Assembly: GCA_963820415.1 (NCBI GenBank)
Contig: CAWFZT010000012.1
Coordinates: 1-64,000 of the forward strand
Source: CAWFZT01 sp963820415
GTDB lineage: Bacteria; Chloroflexota; Anaerolineae; Anaerolineales; Anaerolineaceae
Length of the DNA: 64,000 nt
Direction: 5' to 3'
The stretch's first letter is position 1; the number at the start of each line of letters is the position of its first letter. Under the pieces are notes generated by a model. It saw only the letters and a list, made by a program, of their open reading frames with translations, was not told the origin of the DNA and did no database searches. Position numbers and translations under genes: made by a program. Shown here in pieces: positions 9,013-19,076 of this stretch.

Positions 9013-10140
9013 ATGTTTCTCAAAGAAACTCTCAAGAAAATCCCGCGTTGGATGTATATGTATTATATACTCATCGCCTTATGGTCAGGGACCACCGCCA
9101 TGCATATCCCGGATGGGTACTTGAGTCCGGTGACGTGCATTCTGATGGTCCTGCTGGTTCTGCCATTCTGGATCAGAGGCGTGCAGAGGCTGCGCGAGAA
9201 AATGACCGCCAGGAACATTCCGTTGGTGGCTTTGTTTGCCGCTTTTTCTTTTGTAGTGATGATGTTCAATGTGCCTCTTCCCGGAGGGACTACCGCGCAT
9301 GCCGTGGGAGGGATGCTGGCCGCCATCATTCTTGGGCCTGAAATTGCTACGATTGCCGTCTCAATCGCCCTGGTGATCCAGGCCCTTTTCTTCGGGGATG
9401 GCGGTATCCTGGCCATCGGCGCCAACTGCTTCAATATGGCGGTGGTGCTGCCTTACGTCAGTTTTGCCATCTACCAGACGGTTTCAAAAAATATGCCAAT
9501 GAATTCTAAACGACGGATTATTGGCGCGGCGGCCGGCGGTTGGGCCGGCCTGACGGTGGCCGCTTTTTTTGCTGCGGTTGAATTTGGCGTCCAGCCATTA
9601 CTCTGGCATACGGCTGACGGCACCCCGCTGTATGCCCCCTATCCCCTATCCGTCTCAATTCCTGCCATGGTCATCCCGCACGCCCTGATCGCTTCGGTGG
9701 TGGAAGGCGCTGTGACGGCTTTGATCGTGGCTTATTTAATGCGCGCTAACCAACCTGCCCTGGAAATCATCAACAAAACCCAAATTACAGCGGAAACAAG
9801 CAGTTTTGCCAGGTGGCGGGCCTTGTGGATCGGATTGGCGGCCCTGGTGGTCATTACCCCGCTCGGTCTGCTGGCCCCGGGCACCGCCTGGGGCGAATGG
9901 GGCGCTGAGGAACTCACCAACCGGGGATTGTCCTTCATCCCCAAAGGTCTTGGGCAGCTTTCAGGACTTTGGTCGGCGCCTATGCTGGGTTATAACGTTC
10001 CTGCCATAGGGAACGCAAATATAGGTTATATCCTTTCAGCCGTGGTAGGGATTCTGGTTATCATTGGGGTGGCCTGGTTATTCAGCCTGTTGGTAACCAG
10101 CGGTAAGAAGACCTTTTCTGAGGATGTAAGCAGTAAGTGA
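9013..10140 (+). CDS. cbiM: Nickel/cobalt ECF transporter S-component, CbiM with PDGLE-type domain
   Basis: The start at 9013 has AAGGA at 9002-9006; in-frame codons further upstream overlap the promoter. A hydrophobic leader ending in SGTTA precedes MHIPDGYLSP. In CbiM/NikM the mature N-terminal Met-His forms the metal site, so cleavage before this Met is expected. About six membrane segments with VPLPGGTTAHAVGG follow. The C-terminal 100 residues (FARWRALWIG to the final helix) resemble the PDGLE/CbiN partner, making this a CbiMN-type fusion. With CbiQ and CbiO it forms an importer for Ni2+ or Co2+, which would serve the hydrogenases in this window. Confidence 0.88.
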   Translation: MFLKETLKKIPRWMYMYYILIALWSGTTAMHIPDGYLSPVTCILMVLLVLPFWIRGVQRLREKMTARNIPLVALFAAFSFVVMMFNVPLPGGTTAHAVGGMLAAIILGPEIATIAVSIALVIQALFFGDGGILAIGANCFNMAVVLPYVSFAIYQTVSKNMPMNSKRRIIGAAAGGWAGLTVAAFFAAVEFGVQPLLWHTADGTPLYAPYPLSVSIPAMVIPHALIASVVEGAVTALIVAYLMRANQPALEIINKTQITAETSSFARWRALWIGLAALVVITPLGLLAPGTAWGEWGAEELTNRGLSFIPKGLGQLSGLWSAPMLGYNVPAIGNANIGYILSAVVGILVIIGVAWLFSLLVTSGKKTFSEDVSSK

Positions 10141-10994
10141 GCCAACTTGCCCGGCCTTCCAGGCTTAAAAGTCGCAGCGGATTCATCGAACGTACGCTGA
10201 TTGACATCAATAACACCCTGGAGCAGTCCCTGTTTGCCGAGAAAATTGCCCGCAAGAAGGGCTTGCTGCAGGCATTAGATCCGCGTCTAAAAGTAATCGC
10301 CATGCTCATGCTTTTGTTGGCGGTCAGTCTATCCCATCAATTGGTAATTATTGCCGGGTTGTATACCGGCACGCTCATTCTGGCCGCTGTCTCCAATATC
10401 TCCCTCGGTTTCTTTATCAAGCGCGTGTGGGCCTTCATTCCTTTTTTCACCGGCATTGTGGCGCTGCCGGCCCTTTTCATCACGCCCGGGCCGGCCCTGG
10501 CCCACCTGCCTTTAGGTCTGGTCATCACGCGCACCGGGGCGCTGACCGCCCTGTTCCTATTGCTGCGGGTGGGCACCTCCGTCTCTATGGCGACCCTGTT
10601 CGTCCTGACCACGCCCTGGAACAGCGTCTTAAAAGCCCTGGGGGTGCTGCATGTACCGGATGTGCTTATCTTAACCCTGGGAATGACCTATCGCTATATT
10701 CACCTGTTATTACACCTGGCGAACGATATGTTCCTTTCGCGTAAGAGCCGCATTCTGAGACGATTGAAGGGAACAGAGGAACGGCGCCTGATGGCAGCCA
10801 CTTCTGGGATTCTGTTGGGGAAATCCTTACAACTCAGCAGTGAAGTATATTTGGCGATGGAATCACGCGGTTTCCGCGGTTATCCTCACACCATGGATCG
10901 TTTTCAGATGCACTGGTTCGATTGGGCAGCCGGGCTGGTAGTGGTCCTCCTCACCCTGCTGGCAATTCGTGGGACGATAAATATTCCAGGATAA
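10137..10994 (+). CDS. cbiQ: Energy-coupling T-component, CbiQ
   Basis: The GTG start at 10137 overlaps the cbiM stop. The 285-residue membrane protein has DPRLKVIAMLMLLLAVS at the start of the membrane part and an ESRGFRG motif near the end; Ala-Arg-Gly or S-R-G-type motifs in this position contact the ATPase. Four to six membrane segments are evident. It couples ATP hydrolysis by CbiO to the CbiM substrate subunit. Confidence 0.88.
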   Translation: MSQLARPSRLKSRSGFIERTLIDINNTLEQSLFAEKIARKKGLLQALDPRLKVIAMLMLLLAVSLSHQLVIIAGLYTGTLILAAVSNISLGFFIKRVWAFIPFFTGIVALPALFITPGPALAHLPLGLVITRTGALTALFLLLRVGTSVSMATLFVLTTPWNSVLKALGVLHVPDVLILTLGMTYRYIHLLLHLANDMFLSRKSRILRRLKGTEERRLMAATSGILLGKSLQLSSEVYLAMESRGFRGYPHTMDRFQMHWFDWAAGLVVVLLTLLAIRGTINIPG

Positions 10995-11027
10995 GCGCGC
11001 AAGCACGCAAGCGCGCAAGGCAACTAG

Positions 11028-11777
11028 ATGGAACAATCAAACCTTACCAGGCAGCCTATTTTCGAAGCAAGTCAGCTTTGTTTTGTCTATAACGAGCAAA
11101 TACCTGCCCTGGATCACGTCAGTATGATGGTAAATTCAGGGGAAAAACTGGCCATCCTCGGTTCGAATGGCTCCGGCAAGAGTACCTTGCTCAAGATCCT
11201 GGATGGCCTGTACTTTCCAGGCAGTGGCTCTGTACGCGCCTTTACAAAAATTTTATCTGAGCAGGCCCTGCGAGACGACGCCTTCAATTTCGAGTTTCGT
11301 TCCCGGGTTGGGTTTGTCTTTCAAGACAGCGACGCGCAGTTGTTCATGCCCACTGTGTGGGATGAAGTAGCTTTCGGGCCGCTCCAGTTGGGAATCGCCC
11401 AGGCTGAGGTAATTAAACGGGTTGAGGCGGCGCTTCTAGCCTTGCATATTGAAAAAATAAGCGACCGGGCTCCGCACCAGCTATCCGGGGGAGAGAAGAA
11501 ACGGGTAGCCCTGGCCTCCGTATTAAGCCTCTCGCCAGAAGTCTGGTTGTTGGATGAGCCTTCGGCCGGCCTGGACCCGCGCAGCGCAGCCTGGTTAATC
11601 GATTTCATTCATTCTCAGACCACGGTCGTATTGGCCACCCACGACCTAAGGCTGGTAGAAGCTGTCGCCGGCCGCATTTATGTGATTGATGAAAACCATC
11701 GCATCGTTGCCGAAGGTACTACCCGTGAAGTCCTCTCCAATCACGACCTGCTGGTCCAGGCCAATCTGACGATTTGA
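11028..11777 (+). CDS. cbiO: ECF transporter ATPase, CbiO
   Basis: The 249-residue ABC ATPase has Walker A GSNGSGKST (about residues 45-53), Q-loop FVFQDSDAQLF, signature LSGGEKKRVALA, Walker B VWLLDEPSAGLD and switch His in ATHDLRL. The FQDSDAQLF segment is typical of CbiO-type cobalt/nickel ATPases. It ends the operon; 34 bases containing repeated gcaagc separate it from cbiQ. Confidence 0.9.
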   Translation: MEQSNLTRQPIFEASQLCFVYNEQIPALDHVSMMVNSGEKLAILGSNGSGKSTLLKILDGLYFPGSGSVRAFTKILSEQALRDDAFNFEFRSRVGFVFQDSDAQLFMPTVWDEVAFGPLQLGIAQAEVIKRVEAALLALHIEKISDRAPHQLSGGEKKRVALASVLSLSPEVWLLDEPSAGLDPRSAAWLIDFIHSQTTVVLATHDLRLVEAVAGRIYVIDENHRIVAEGTTREVLSNHDLLVQANLTI

Positions 11778-12047
11778 GGTAATTACTCAGCCGGCCTGCT
11801 GTCGCGCCCGGCGAAGAACCCTACCATCCGGTGGCCTGCTCGTCTCACAGGCGCAGAGAGTGATTTCAACCCGCTGCTTGGGCATTAGTGCTGTGTATTT
11901 TCACTTATTTGTTGCTATAATGGGTTCAACCATAAAATTTACCGGTAATTATTGTTTTCCCTGGTAAAAGTTGGTTGTTCATTATTTGTTTTCTCATCAT
12001 CTATCCCGGGTTTTGGCAACTGATCTAATTATTCCGGGGTCAGCGAT

Positions 12048-14949
12048 ATGCGCCGTCTCTTTTTGATTCTATATTTTACCGGCATGAGCCTCAGCCTGAT
12101 GGGCTGGACACAACCACAACAAACCCGCACAATTCGCGTGGGGGTGTATGAAAATGCGCCCAAGATATATACAGCCGAGGATGGAACAGTTTCGGGCTTC
12201 TGGCCTGAATTGATCCAGGATATTGCCCAAGAAGAGGGCTGGAAAATCGTATGGGTGCATGGCACCTGGGTTGATTGCCTCAGCAAATTAGAGATAAATG
12301 AAATTGACATCATGCCTGATGTGGCATGGTCAGAAGCGAGAAGCCAAATATATGCATTTAATGATGAGACAGCGCTGGTCGGTTGGACGACATTATATGT
12401 CCCCAGGGGCTCAAAAATCGAAACCATTCTTGATTTGGAAGGAAAAACCATCGCCGGCCTGGCAGGCAGCGTAAACCTTAACGGGCCAGATGGAATCAAA
12501 GACCTTACCACAAAATTTGGCATTCACAGCACCTTTATAGAAAAGAGTAGTTATCCCCAGGTCTTTCAAGCCCTGCAGAACAAAAAAGTGGACGCAGGCA
12601 TTACGAACAATTTCTATGGTAATCTCAATGAACAAAATTATGATGTGGTCAGAACGCCCATCATTTTCCAACCCTCGGACATCCGGTTTGCCTTTACAAA
12701 AGATGCCCAATTAACACCTTATCTTATCGAAACCATCGATGCACGCCTGAAAGCTCTCAAGGCAGATCCTGGCTCAGTATATTACCAGGCGCTCGATCAA
12801 TACCTGGGAGATAAAACAGCCAAGACTTTCATAGAAATCATTCCACCGTGGGTTAACACCCTGGTATTGAGTGGGGGCGGGATGATTCTCTTTCTGCTGG
12901 CGGTAAGTTTTATCTCCAGGAGACAGGCGCGGCGGCAGACGGCTGAATTACGCGCCAGCGAATTCCGCAATCGAGCCTTACTTGAGAATATCCCTGACCT
13001 AATCTTTCGAATAAGCCGGGAAGGTGTATTCCTGGATTACCACGCCGCGGCTGAAGACAGGTTATATGTACCTCCAGAAGAATTTCTGGGTAGAAATGTC
13101 GGGGATGTGCTGCCACCCGAACTGGCCCAGGCCACCCTGGACAGGGCCAAACAGAGTCATCCAAAGCGGAGAAATTCAAACATATGAATACCAAATGCCC
13201 CTGGAGGGTGTACTCCGAGATTTTGAGGCGCGTTACATGGCCAGTGGAGACAATGAGGTAATAGCCATCATTCGCGACATCACCGAGCGCAAACAGGCGG
13301 AAGCGAGGATCCTGCGGTTCAATCGTTTGTATGCTACGCTCAGCCTGATCAATCAAACCATCATGCATGTTCACGATCGAGAGGCTTTGTTTCGGGAGAT
13401 TTGCCAGGTAGCGATTGACCACGGTCAATTTCGGATGGCATGGATCGGCCTGATCGACGAAGCCAGCCAGCAGGTCAAGCCGGTGGTTTTCGCAGGAGAA
13501 GAGCAGGGGTATTTAACAAATCTGAGTATCACGTATCTTGACGAGGTGCAGGGGCGTGGCCCAACCGGCACAGCCATCCGCGAAGGGCACTGTATCATCT
13601 CACAGGATATTGCCAACGATCCCCGCATGATACCATGGCGCGACCAGGCGTTGTTACTTGGTTACCGTTCATCAGCCGCCGTGCCAATCCGGCAGCACAG
13701 CCGGATCATCGGCGCGCTAACAGTCTATGCGGCCGAACCTCTAGGGTTCGATTCCGATGACCAGGCCCTGCTCGAGGAAATTGGTCAAGATATTTCGTTT
13801 GCGTTAGATAACCTGCAAGCCGAGGCTGAGCGCGAGCGTGCGGAAGAAGAACTGCGGAAAAGCGAAGAACGTTATGGGACTCTGGCAAGGATTTCTCCAG
13901 TTGGCATCTTTCAAACGGATGCCAACGGAAACACTACTTATGTGAATCCGACCTGGTGCCAAATCTCTGGATTATCTGTTGAAGAAGCCCTGGGAGATGG
14001 CTGGCTTAAAGCTGTCCATCCAGAAGATAAACAAAATCTGAGCGACCACTGGCAAGAAGCTACCCGCCTGCATACCACATCCCTGGCGGATTATCGTTTC
14101 GTGCACCCGGATGGATCAATCGTCTGTGTAATAGGACAGGCAGTTCCGGAAATGAATTCAGACAACGAAATTGTCGGTTATGTTGGAACGATCACCGATA
14201 TCACTGAGCGTAAACGAGTGGAAGACTTGCAATCGGCTGTTATAAAAGCCGAGAGCGCCGACCGGCTAAAATCAGCCTTCCTGGCCACCATGTCACACGA
14301 ATTGCGCACCCCGCTCAACTCCATCATCGGTTTTACCGGCATTTTACTGCAAAAGCTGGTCGGACCGCTCAGTGATGAGCAAGAGAAACAGCTTACCATG
14401 GTTCAGGGCAGCGCCTGCCACCTGCTTGAACTCATCAACGACGTGCTCGATATATCCAAGATCGAAGCCGATCAGATAGAACTCAGCACCGAGATATTTG
14501 ATATGGGGGCTGCGATCCAGAATAGTGTGGAAAAAATCATGCCCCTGGCCGAAAAGAAAGATCTGATTTTGACCAGCACGATCACTCCCTCGGTGGTTAA
14601 TCTCACCAGCGACCGGCGGCGCGTGGAACAAATCCTCCTTAACCTGCTCAACAACGCGGTCAAGTTTACTGAACATGGTCAAGTTCATCTTGAATGCCAG
14701 ATAGAGAATAATTGGTTGGTCACACGCGTCAGTGACACGGGGATTGGGATAAAGCCCGAAGACTTGCGGGCCTTGTTCAAACCATTCAAGCAAATCGATT
14801 CTGGAATCACTCGCCAGTATGAGGGCACCGGCCTGGGTCTCTCGATCTGCAAACGGCTGGTTGAACTACTGGGCGGTAAAATCTGGGTTGAGAGCGAATG
14901 GGGAAAAGGCAGCACATTCGCATTCACTTTACCACTGCAAAGGAAATGA
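12048..14949 (+). CDS. Multidomain sensor histidine kinase, frameshifted
   Basis: Domain order: signal peptide; periplasmic solute-binding domain of SBP_bac_3 type (TIRVGVYENAPKIY, residues about 25-265); membrane helix (LVLSGGGMILFLLAVSFI); PAS; GAF (LYATLSLINQTI onward); second PAS; HisKA with FLATMSHELRTPLNSIIGFT holding the phospho-His; HATPase with SDTGIGI and GTGLGLSI. An extra base near 13157 breaks the frame: AQATLDRAKQ ends in the first frame and VIQSGEIQTYEYQMP resumes in the second. Corrected length is about 966 residues. It should sense a small extracellular ligand and pass phosphate to the receivers encoded next. Confidence 0.85.
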
Positions 14950-15335
14950 GCATGACATACAAAATCCTTGTGATCGAAGACAACGAACAGAATATGTACC
15001 TGGTCAATTTCATTCTGGAAAAACACGGCTATCAGATCATTCAAGCGAGCGATGGGAAAAAGGGGGTTTCTCAGGCGCGCCAGCAAAAACCTGATTTGAT
15101 CCTGTTGGATATCCAACTACCGGTCATGGATGGATATGCGGTCGCCCGTGAATTGCGAAAAATTGAAATGTTAGCCAAGATCCCTATTGTTGCCGTCACA
15201 TCCTATGCCATGTCAGGAGACCGCGAACGCGCCCTGGCGGCGGGGTGTACGGGATACATCGAGAAACCTATCGACCCGGACACGTTTATCACTCAGGTCG
15301 AACAATATTTACAAGCTTATTGGAAAGGGACCTAA
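14946..15335 (+). CDS. CheY/DivK-like single-domain response regulator
   Basis: The ATG at 14946 overlaps the kinase stop (ATGA), and an ATG at 14952 is also possible. About 129 residues form one receiver domain: acidic pair in VIEDNEQN, phospho-acceptor Asp in LILLDIQLPVMDG, Thr in VAVTSYAM and Lys in YIEKPID. There is no output domain, so it likely relays phosphate or acts by protein contact. Its own stop overlaps the next start (TAATG). Confidence 0.88.
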   Translation: MSMTYKILVIEDNEQNMYLVNFILEKHGYQIIQASDGKKGVSQARQQKPDLILLDIQLPVMDGYAVARELRKIEMLAKIPIVAVTSYAMSGDRERALAAGCTGYIEKPIDPDTFITQVEQYLQAYWKGT

Positions 15336-17074
15336 TGAACAAATTACTGATCGTCGACGATAATGTTCAAAACTTGTATATGCTAGAAGTTTTATTAAAA
15401 ACTAATGGATATCAAGTTGAGCTAGCTTCGAACGGCGCTGAGGCGCTTGAACTGGCTCGTGAGAACCCGCCGGAAATGATCATTTCTGATGTCCTGATGC
15501 CAATCATGGACGGCTTTAGTTTATGTCGTACCTGGAAAGCGGATGAGCGCTTAAAATTAATCCCATTTGTCTTTTACACCGCCACTTACACTGACCCCAA
15601 AGATGAAGCGTTTGCTCTCAGCCTGGGCGCCGAGAAGTTTCTCATCAAACCTATTGCCCCGGACGATTTTTTGGCGGCTATCCAAGAAGTTTTCCAGTCT
15701 CCGCAGACCAGGCAACAAGTCGTTTCGCCGGAACCTTTACAAAAAGAAGAAGAGTACTACAAAGAATACAGTGAAATCCTTATACACAAACTGGAACATA
15801 AAACAATGCAACTCGAAAGGGCTAACAAACGTCTGACCTCCCTCTATCAGGCGAGCTGCAACCTGGTCACACTCAAATCATCCACCGAACTGGTGCACAG
15901 TATTTTGAGCGCCATTGTCGAAACCGCTGGTTACCAAAAGGCTAACTATTTCTGTTTTGATGAAAGCCAGAATAAGCTGTCCTTGCTGGATGCCGTAGGA
16001 TTCTCAGAAGAAACCTTGACGATCTTTAGAGATCAACTTGTTTTTAACCTGGGTGAAATACAGGGTCTGGTTGGACTGGTCGCTCAAAGCGGACAATTCA
16101 TTAACGTTGCCGATACATCCAGGGAGCCGCGCTGGATCGCACTTGACCCAACCATAAAATCTGCGCTATTCATCCCGGTTAATTATGAAAAATGTCTTTT
16201 GGGGGTAGTCGCATTATTTAGTATAGAAAAAGACACCTTTACCGAAGCAGATGAACATAATATCGCTGCGCTGGCAAACAGCCTGGCTATTTCTATTGTA
16301 AACAGAAAGGTTGAAGAAGATATCCGCCAACTCAATGTCCAACTGGAACAACGCGTGGTCGAACGAACCACCCAATTGGAAAACTCCAACAAGGAACTGG
16401 AAGCCTTTTCCTACTCAGTTTCGCATGACTTGCGCTCTCCCTTACGGGCCATCAATGGTTATTCACATATCCTTCTTGAAGAATATTCAGATAAGCTGGA
16501 TCCCAAAGGCAAGGACATGCTGGGCGATGTGGGCATGAATGCCAATAAAATGGATAAGCTTATAACCGATTTGTTGGCGCTTTCAAGGGTGAGCCGCAGT
16601 GAATTAAAGCTCTCTCGCATTGACATGAACAGCATGGTTAATACGATCTATTACGAGATTGCCTCCCCTGAAGTACAAAAGAAATTCACCTTCACTGTCT
16701 TCCCAATGCCAGATGCTTACGGAGACCCGATTTTGCTACACCAGGTGTGGACCAATTTAATTTCAAATGCAATTAAATATACCCTGCCCAAGGGTGAACG
16801 AATCATCCAAATCAACGGCCATAGCGAAGGTGAGACGAATATCTATACCATTCAAGACAATGGGGTCGGGTTCAACCCAAAATATACCCACAAACTTTTT
16901 GGTGTGTTTCAAAGGCTGCACAGCACCGACCAATTTGAAGGCACCGGGGTGGGGTTGGCGATTGTAAAACGCATAATCCAGCGTCATGGGGGCCAGGTAT
17001 GGGCTGAAGGCCTACTCAACCAGGGAGCAACTTTTTATTTTTCATTACCGCACAGGCAAGTTAGCCAGGAATAG
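15335..17074 (+). CDS. Receiver-GAF-histidine kinase
   Basis: The start at 15335 overlaps the previous stop. The 579-residue soluble protein has a receiver domain (LLIVDDNVQN, Asp in MIISDVLMPIMDG), a GAF domain (about residues 170-330), a coiled coil (LNVQLEQRVVERTTQLENSN), HisKA with FSYSVSHDLRSPLRAING and HATPase with IQDNGVGFNP and GTGVGLAIV. The order REC-GAF-HK suggests a cytosolic kinase whose activity is set by the upstream kinase and a GAF ligand. Confidence 0.88.
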   Translation: MNKLLIVDDNVQNLYMLEVLLKTNGYQVELASNGAEALELARENPPEMIISDVLMPIMDGFSLCRTWKADERLKLIPFVFYTATYTDPKDEAFALSLGAEKFLIKPIAPDDFLAAIQEVFQSPQTRQQVVSPEPLQKEEEYYKEYSEILIHKLEHKTMQLERANKRLTSLYQASCNLVTLKSSTELVHSILSAIVETAGYQKANYFCFDESQNKLSLLDAVGFSEETLTIFRDQLVFNLGEIQGLVGLVAQSGQFINVADTSREPRWIALDPTIKSALFIPVNYEKCLLGVVALFSIEKDTFTEADEHNIAALANSLAISIVNRKVEEDIRQLNVQLEQRVVERTTQLENSNKELEAFSYSVSHDLRSPLRAINGYSHILLEEYSDKLDPKGKDMLGDVGMNANKMDKLITDLLALSRVSRSELKLSRIDMNSMVNTIYYEIASPEVQKKFTFTVFPMPDAYGDPILLHQVWTNLISNAIKYTLPKGERIIQINGHSEGETNIYTIQDNGVGFNPKYTHKLFGVFQRLHSTDQFEGTGVGLAIVKRIIQRHGGQVWAEGLLNQGATFYFSLPHRQVSQE

Positions 17075-17075
17075 G

Positions 17076-18890
17076 GTGGAAATATCGCTTGAAAAAGCTC
17101 TGGCGAATTTCTTTGTGTGCGGGCTGGTTCGTTTACCCTTACCGCCTGAGCTGGCCAGCCGGCTTGATAAACTCGCCCTACGCCGTTATGACCTGGAAGG
17201 GTACGGCCAGTTCTTTTTCAATATGCCTGAATACCTGGATTGGGCGGAGGACGAAAAGTATGTTCTGCTCAAGCTGGGCTTTGCCCGCCTGGGAGAAGAC
17301 TTCACCAGCGCGGCAGACCTCCTGGCCTCCGGGCTGGCGACGCCGGCAGGTATCGATCCGCTCCGGCTGCGCGGCAATGCCTGCCTGATCTGCTTTGACA
17401 AACACCAGCCGGAGGTGTTGATCTATAACACCCTGCTGGGCACGCAAGGCAGCTACTACACCGGGGTGGGCCAATCCCTGTTTTTCAGCAATAACCTGGG
17501 CGCCCTGGCCCGCCTGACCGTCCAGCGAGAAATTAATTCCAGGGCCATCCCATTGCATTTCATCATCCGGGAAGTGCCTGGCAAGATGACTTATTTCAAG
17601 GACATTTTCCACCTGCGACCAGGCGAGGCGCTGCACCAGCAGAGCTCCAACCTGAAGGTTGACCTGCGCCTGAGCCTGCGCGCTTTGTCCGGAGAGGATT
17701 ACGGGCGACTGCCGGTACGGCCTGAGACCATAGAGGAGTTTTACGAGCTGCTTAAAACAACGATCGGGCGCTATCTGCGGGCATTCGGAGGGGCAGGCTG
17801 GACCAACACCCTGTCAGGCGGGGTGGATTCTTCCGTGCTGCAGGTGGCGATCAACAGCCTGCTACCGGCCGGTTTTCAGCCCGAAACGCATACGGCGGCC
17901 ATCCAGGCGGACAGTTTTTTGCACGAGATCGAGTATGCGCGGACCGCTTCGCAGTTGTTCGGCACCCGGCATACCTTCGTCAACGTGGATCCCGGCGAAT
18001 ACCCCCCCTGGCTGATCGTCACGATCAAGCTGCTCGGACAGCCCACCTATTCCGAGATAATTGCTTATAAGACGGCTATGTATGCCTATCTCGCCAGCCA
18101 GTCGGGAACGATCAGGTATCTGTTTTCAGGCCAGACAGCAGATGCACTGAATGGTCTTCAGGTTGCCCGGCATATTTATTATTTCGAAAAATTGCGGGGC
18201 GTACCGCGTTTCATCCCACGCCTGCTGGAACGCGGCCTGGCTCCATTTCATCTACCACAAATCGGCAGAGCCGGCAAGGCGTTGAGGTTGTACCTGGCGC
18301 AAGACAACCCGTATTTACCTGACAACTTCATGAACGTACTGGATAATTACACCAACTGGCAGGTGCTGTATGCCTGTTTTTCACCGGCGGATATCCACGA
18401 AGCATTGGATTACCGCAACCAGCTCGAAGTGGAATACCTGGACTCCGATAACCTGCTTGAAAGGATACAGATGGTTGACCTGCTCGAAGCCGCCTCGGAT
18501 GTGGCCTGTCTCAACCACCAACTGGCGTTGGCCTTTGACAGGCAGGTTCTCTATCCATACCTGGACGATCTGCTGCTGTGGGCCAATTTACGCTTCGACC
18601 CGCGCCAGCGTTTCTTTATGGGTGGACGGACCAAGCCGGTGCTGAAGTACATCCTGGAAACCAAATCGGCCTCTCAGGCAACCAAGAACCGCAAAGCGGG
18701 CGGGGGGTTCAGCAGTGACCTGTTCAAATGGATGGAGGGGGGCGTAATGAGAGAGATGGTCGAAGATATGCAGCGGCCGGATTTTCTTTCCCGGGTCGAC
18801 TTCGAAAAAATCAAACGCGCCCCGGATTGGTTCACCTGGAATGCCCTGAATTATGACTTATTTATCAAGCACGTGGTGAAGGCGGTTTGA
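17076..18890 (+). CDS. Asparagine-synthase-like amidotransferase/adenylating protein
   Basis: The GTG at 17076 follows the kinase stop by one base, so it is translationally coupled. The protein has about 604 residues. Residues 1-215 resemble a class II glutaminase domain but lack a clear N-terminal Cys, so glutamine hydrolysis is doubtful. The synthetase domain has the PP-loop TLSGGVDSSVL and a modified second loop SGQTADALNG in place of G-x-G-A-D-E. Asn-synthase relatives with altered loops include beta-lactam synthetase and lasso-peptide cyclases, which activate a carboxylate with ATP. No precursor peptide was recognised next to it. Coupling to a two-component operon is unusual. Confidence 0.75.
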   Translation: MEISLEKALANFFVCGLVRLPLPPELASRLDKLALRRYDLEGYGQFFFNMPEYLDWAEDEKYVLLKLGFARLGEDFTSAADLLASGLATPAGIDPLRLRGNACLICFDKHQPEVLIYNTLLGTQGSYYTGVGQSLFFSNNLGALARLTVQREINSRAIPLHFIIREVPGKMTYFKDIFHLRPGEALHQQSSNLKVDLRLSLRALSGEDYGRLPVRPETIEEFYELLKTTIGRYLRAFGGAGWTNTLSGGVDSSVLQVAINSLLPAGFQPETHTAAIQADSFLHEIEYARTASQLFGTRHTFVNVDPGEYPPWLIVTIKLLGQPTYSEIIAYKTAMYAYLASQSGTIRYLFSGQTADALNGLQVARHIYYFEKLRGVPRFIPRLLERGLAPFHLPQIGRAGKALRLYLAQDNPYLPDNFMNVLDNYTNWQVLYACFSPADIHEALDYRNQLEVEYLDSDNLLERIQMVDLLEAASDVACLNHQLALAFDRQVLYPYLDDLLLWANLRFDPRQRFFMGGRTKPVLKYILETKSASQATKNRKAGGGFSSDLFKWMEGGVMREMVEDMQRPDFLSRVDFEKIKRAPDWFTWNALNYDLFIKHVVKAV

Positions 18891-18903
18891 ATTCCTCTTC
18901 GAC

Positions 18904-19043
18904 TGTCATTGCGAGGCGTCTTCGCCGAAGCAATCTCCACCCCACAGTGAGATTGCTCACCCCTGTGGGCACCTCTTCAGGTGCACCCGAAGGGGTGTGC
19001 ACCAAGGGTGTCGTTCGCATAAGAACGCTCACTCGCAATGACA
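18904..19043. mobile_element. MITE-like element with inverted ends
   Basis: The ends tgtcattgcgag (18904-18915) and ctcgcaatgaca (19032-19043) are perfect inverted repeats. Inside lie gaagcaatctc and gagattgct segments that form a further stem. About 140 bases with no coding content, resembling the dispersed CATTGCGAGG...GAAGCAATC repeats seen in many bacterial genomes. Probably a non-autonomous element. Confidence 0.65.
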
Positions 19044-19076
19044 GGTAAAATATAAAAGAGATAATAGAGGAGGCAT

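Noticed and set aside
11778..12047. Structured RNA or tRNA in the gap after cbiO
   Set aside because: GC-rich stems exist but no cloverleaf or known riboswitch motif; only a weak TATAAT at 11916-11921.
17076..18890. Lasso-peptide biosynthetic cluster
   Set aside because: No B-type protease, PqqD-like protein or precursor peptide was found next to the AsnB-like gene.
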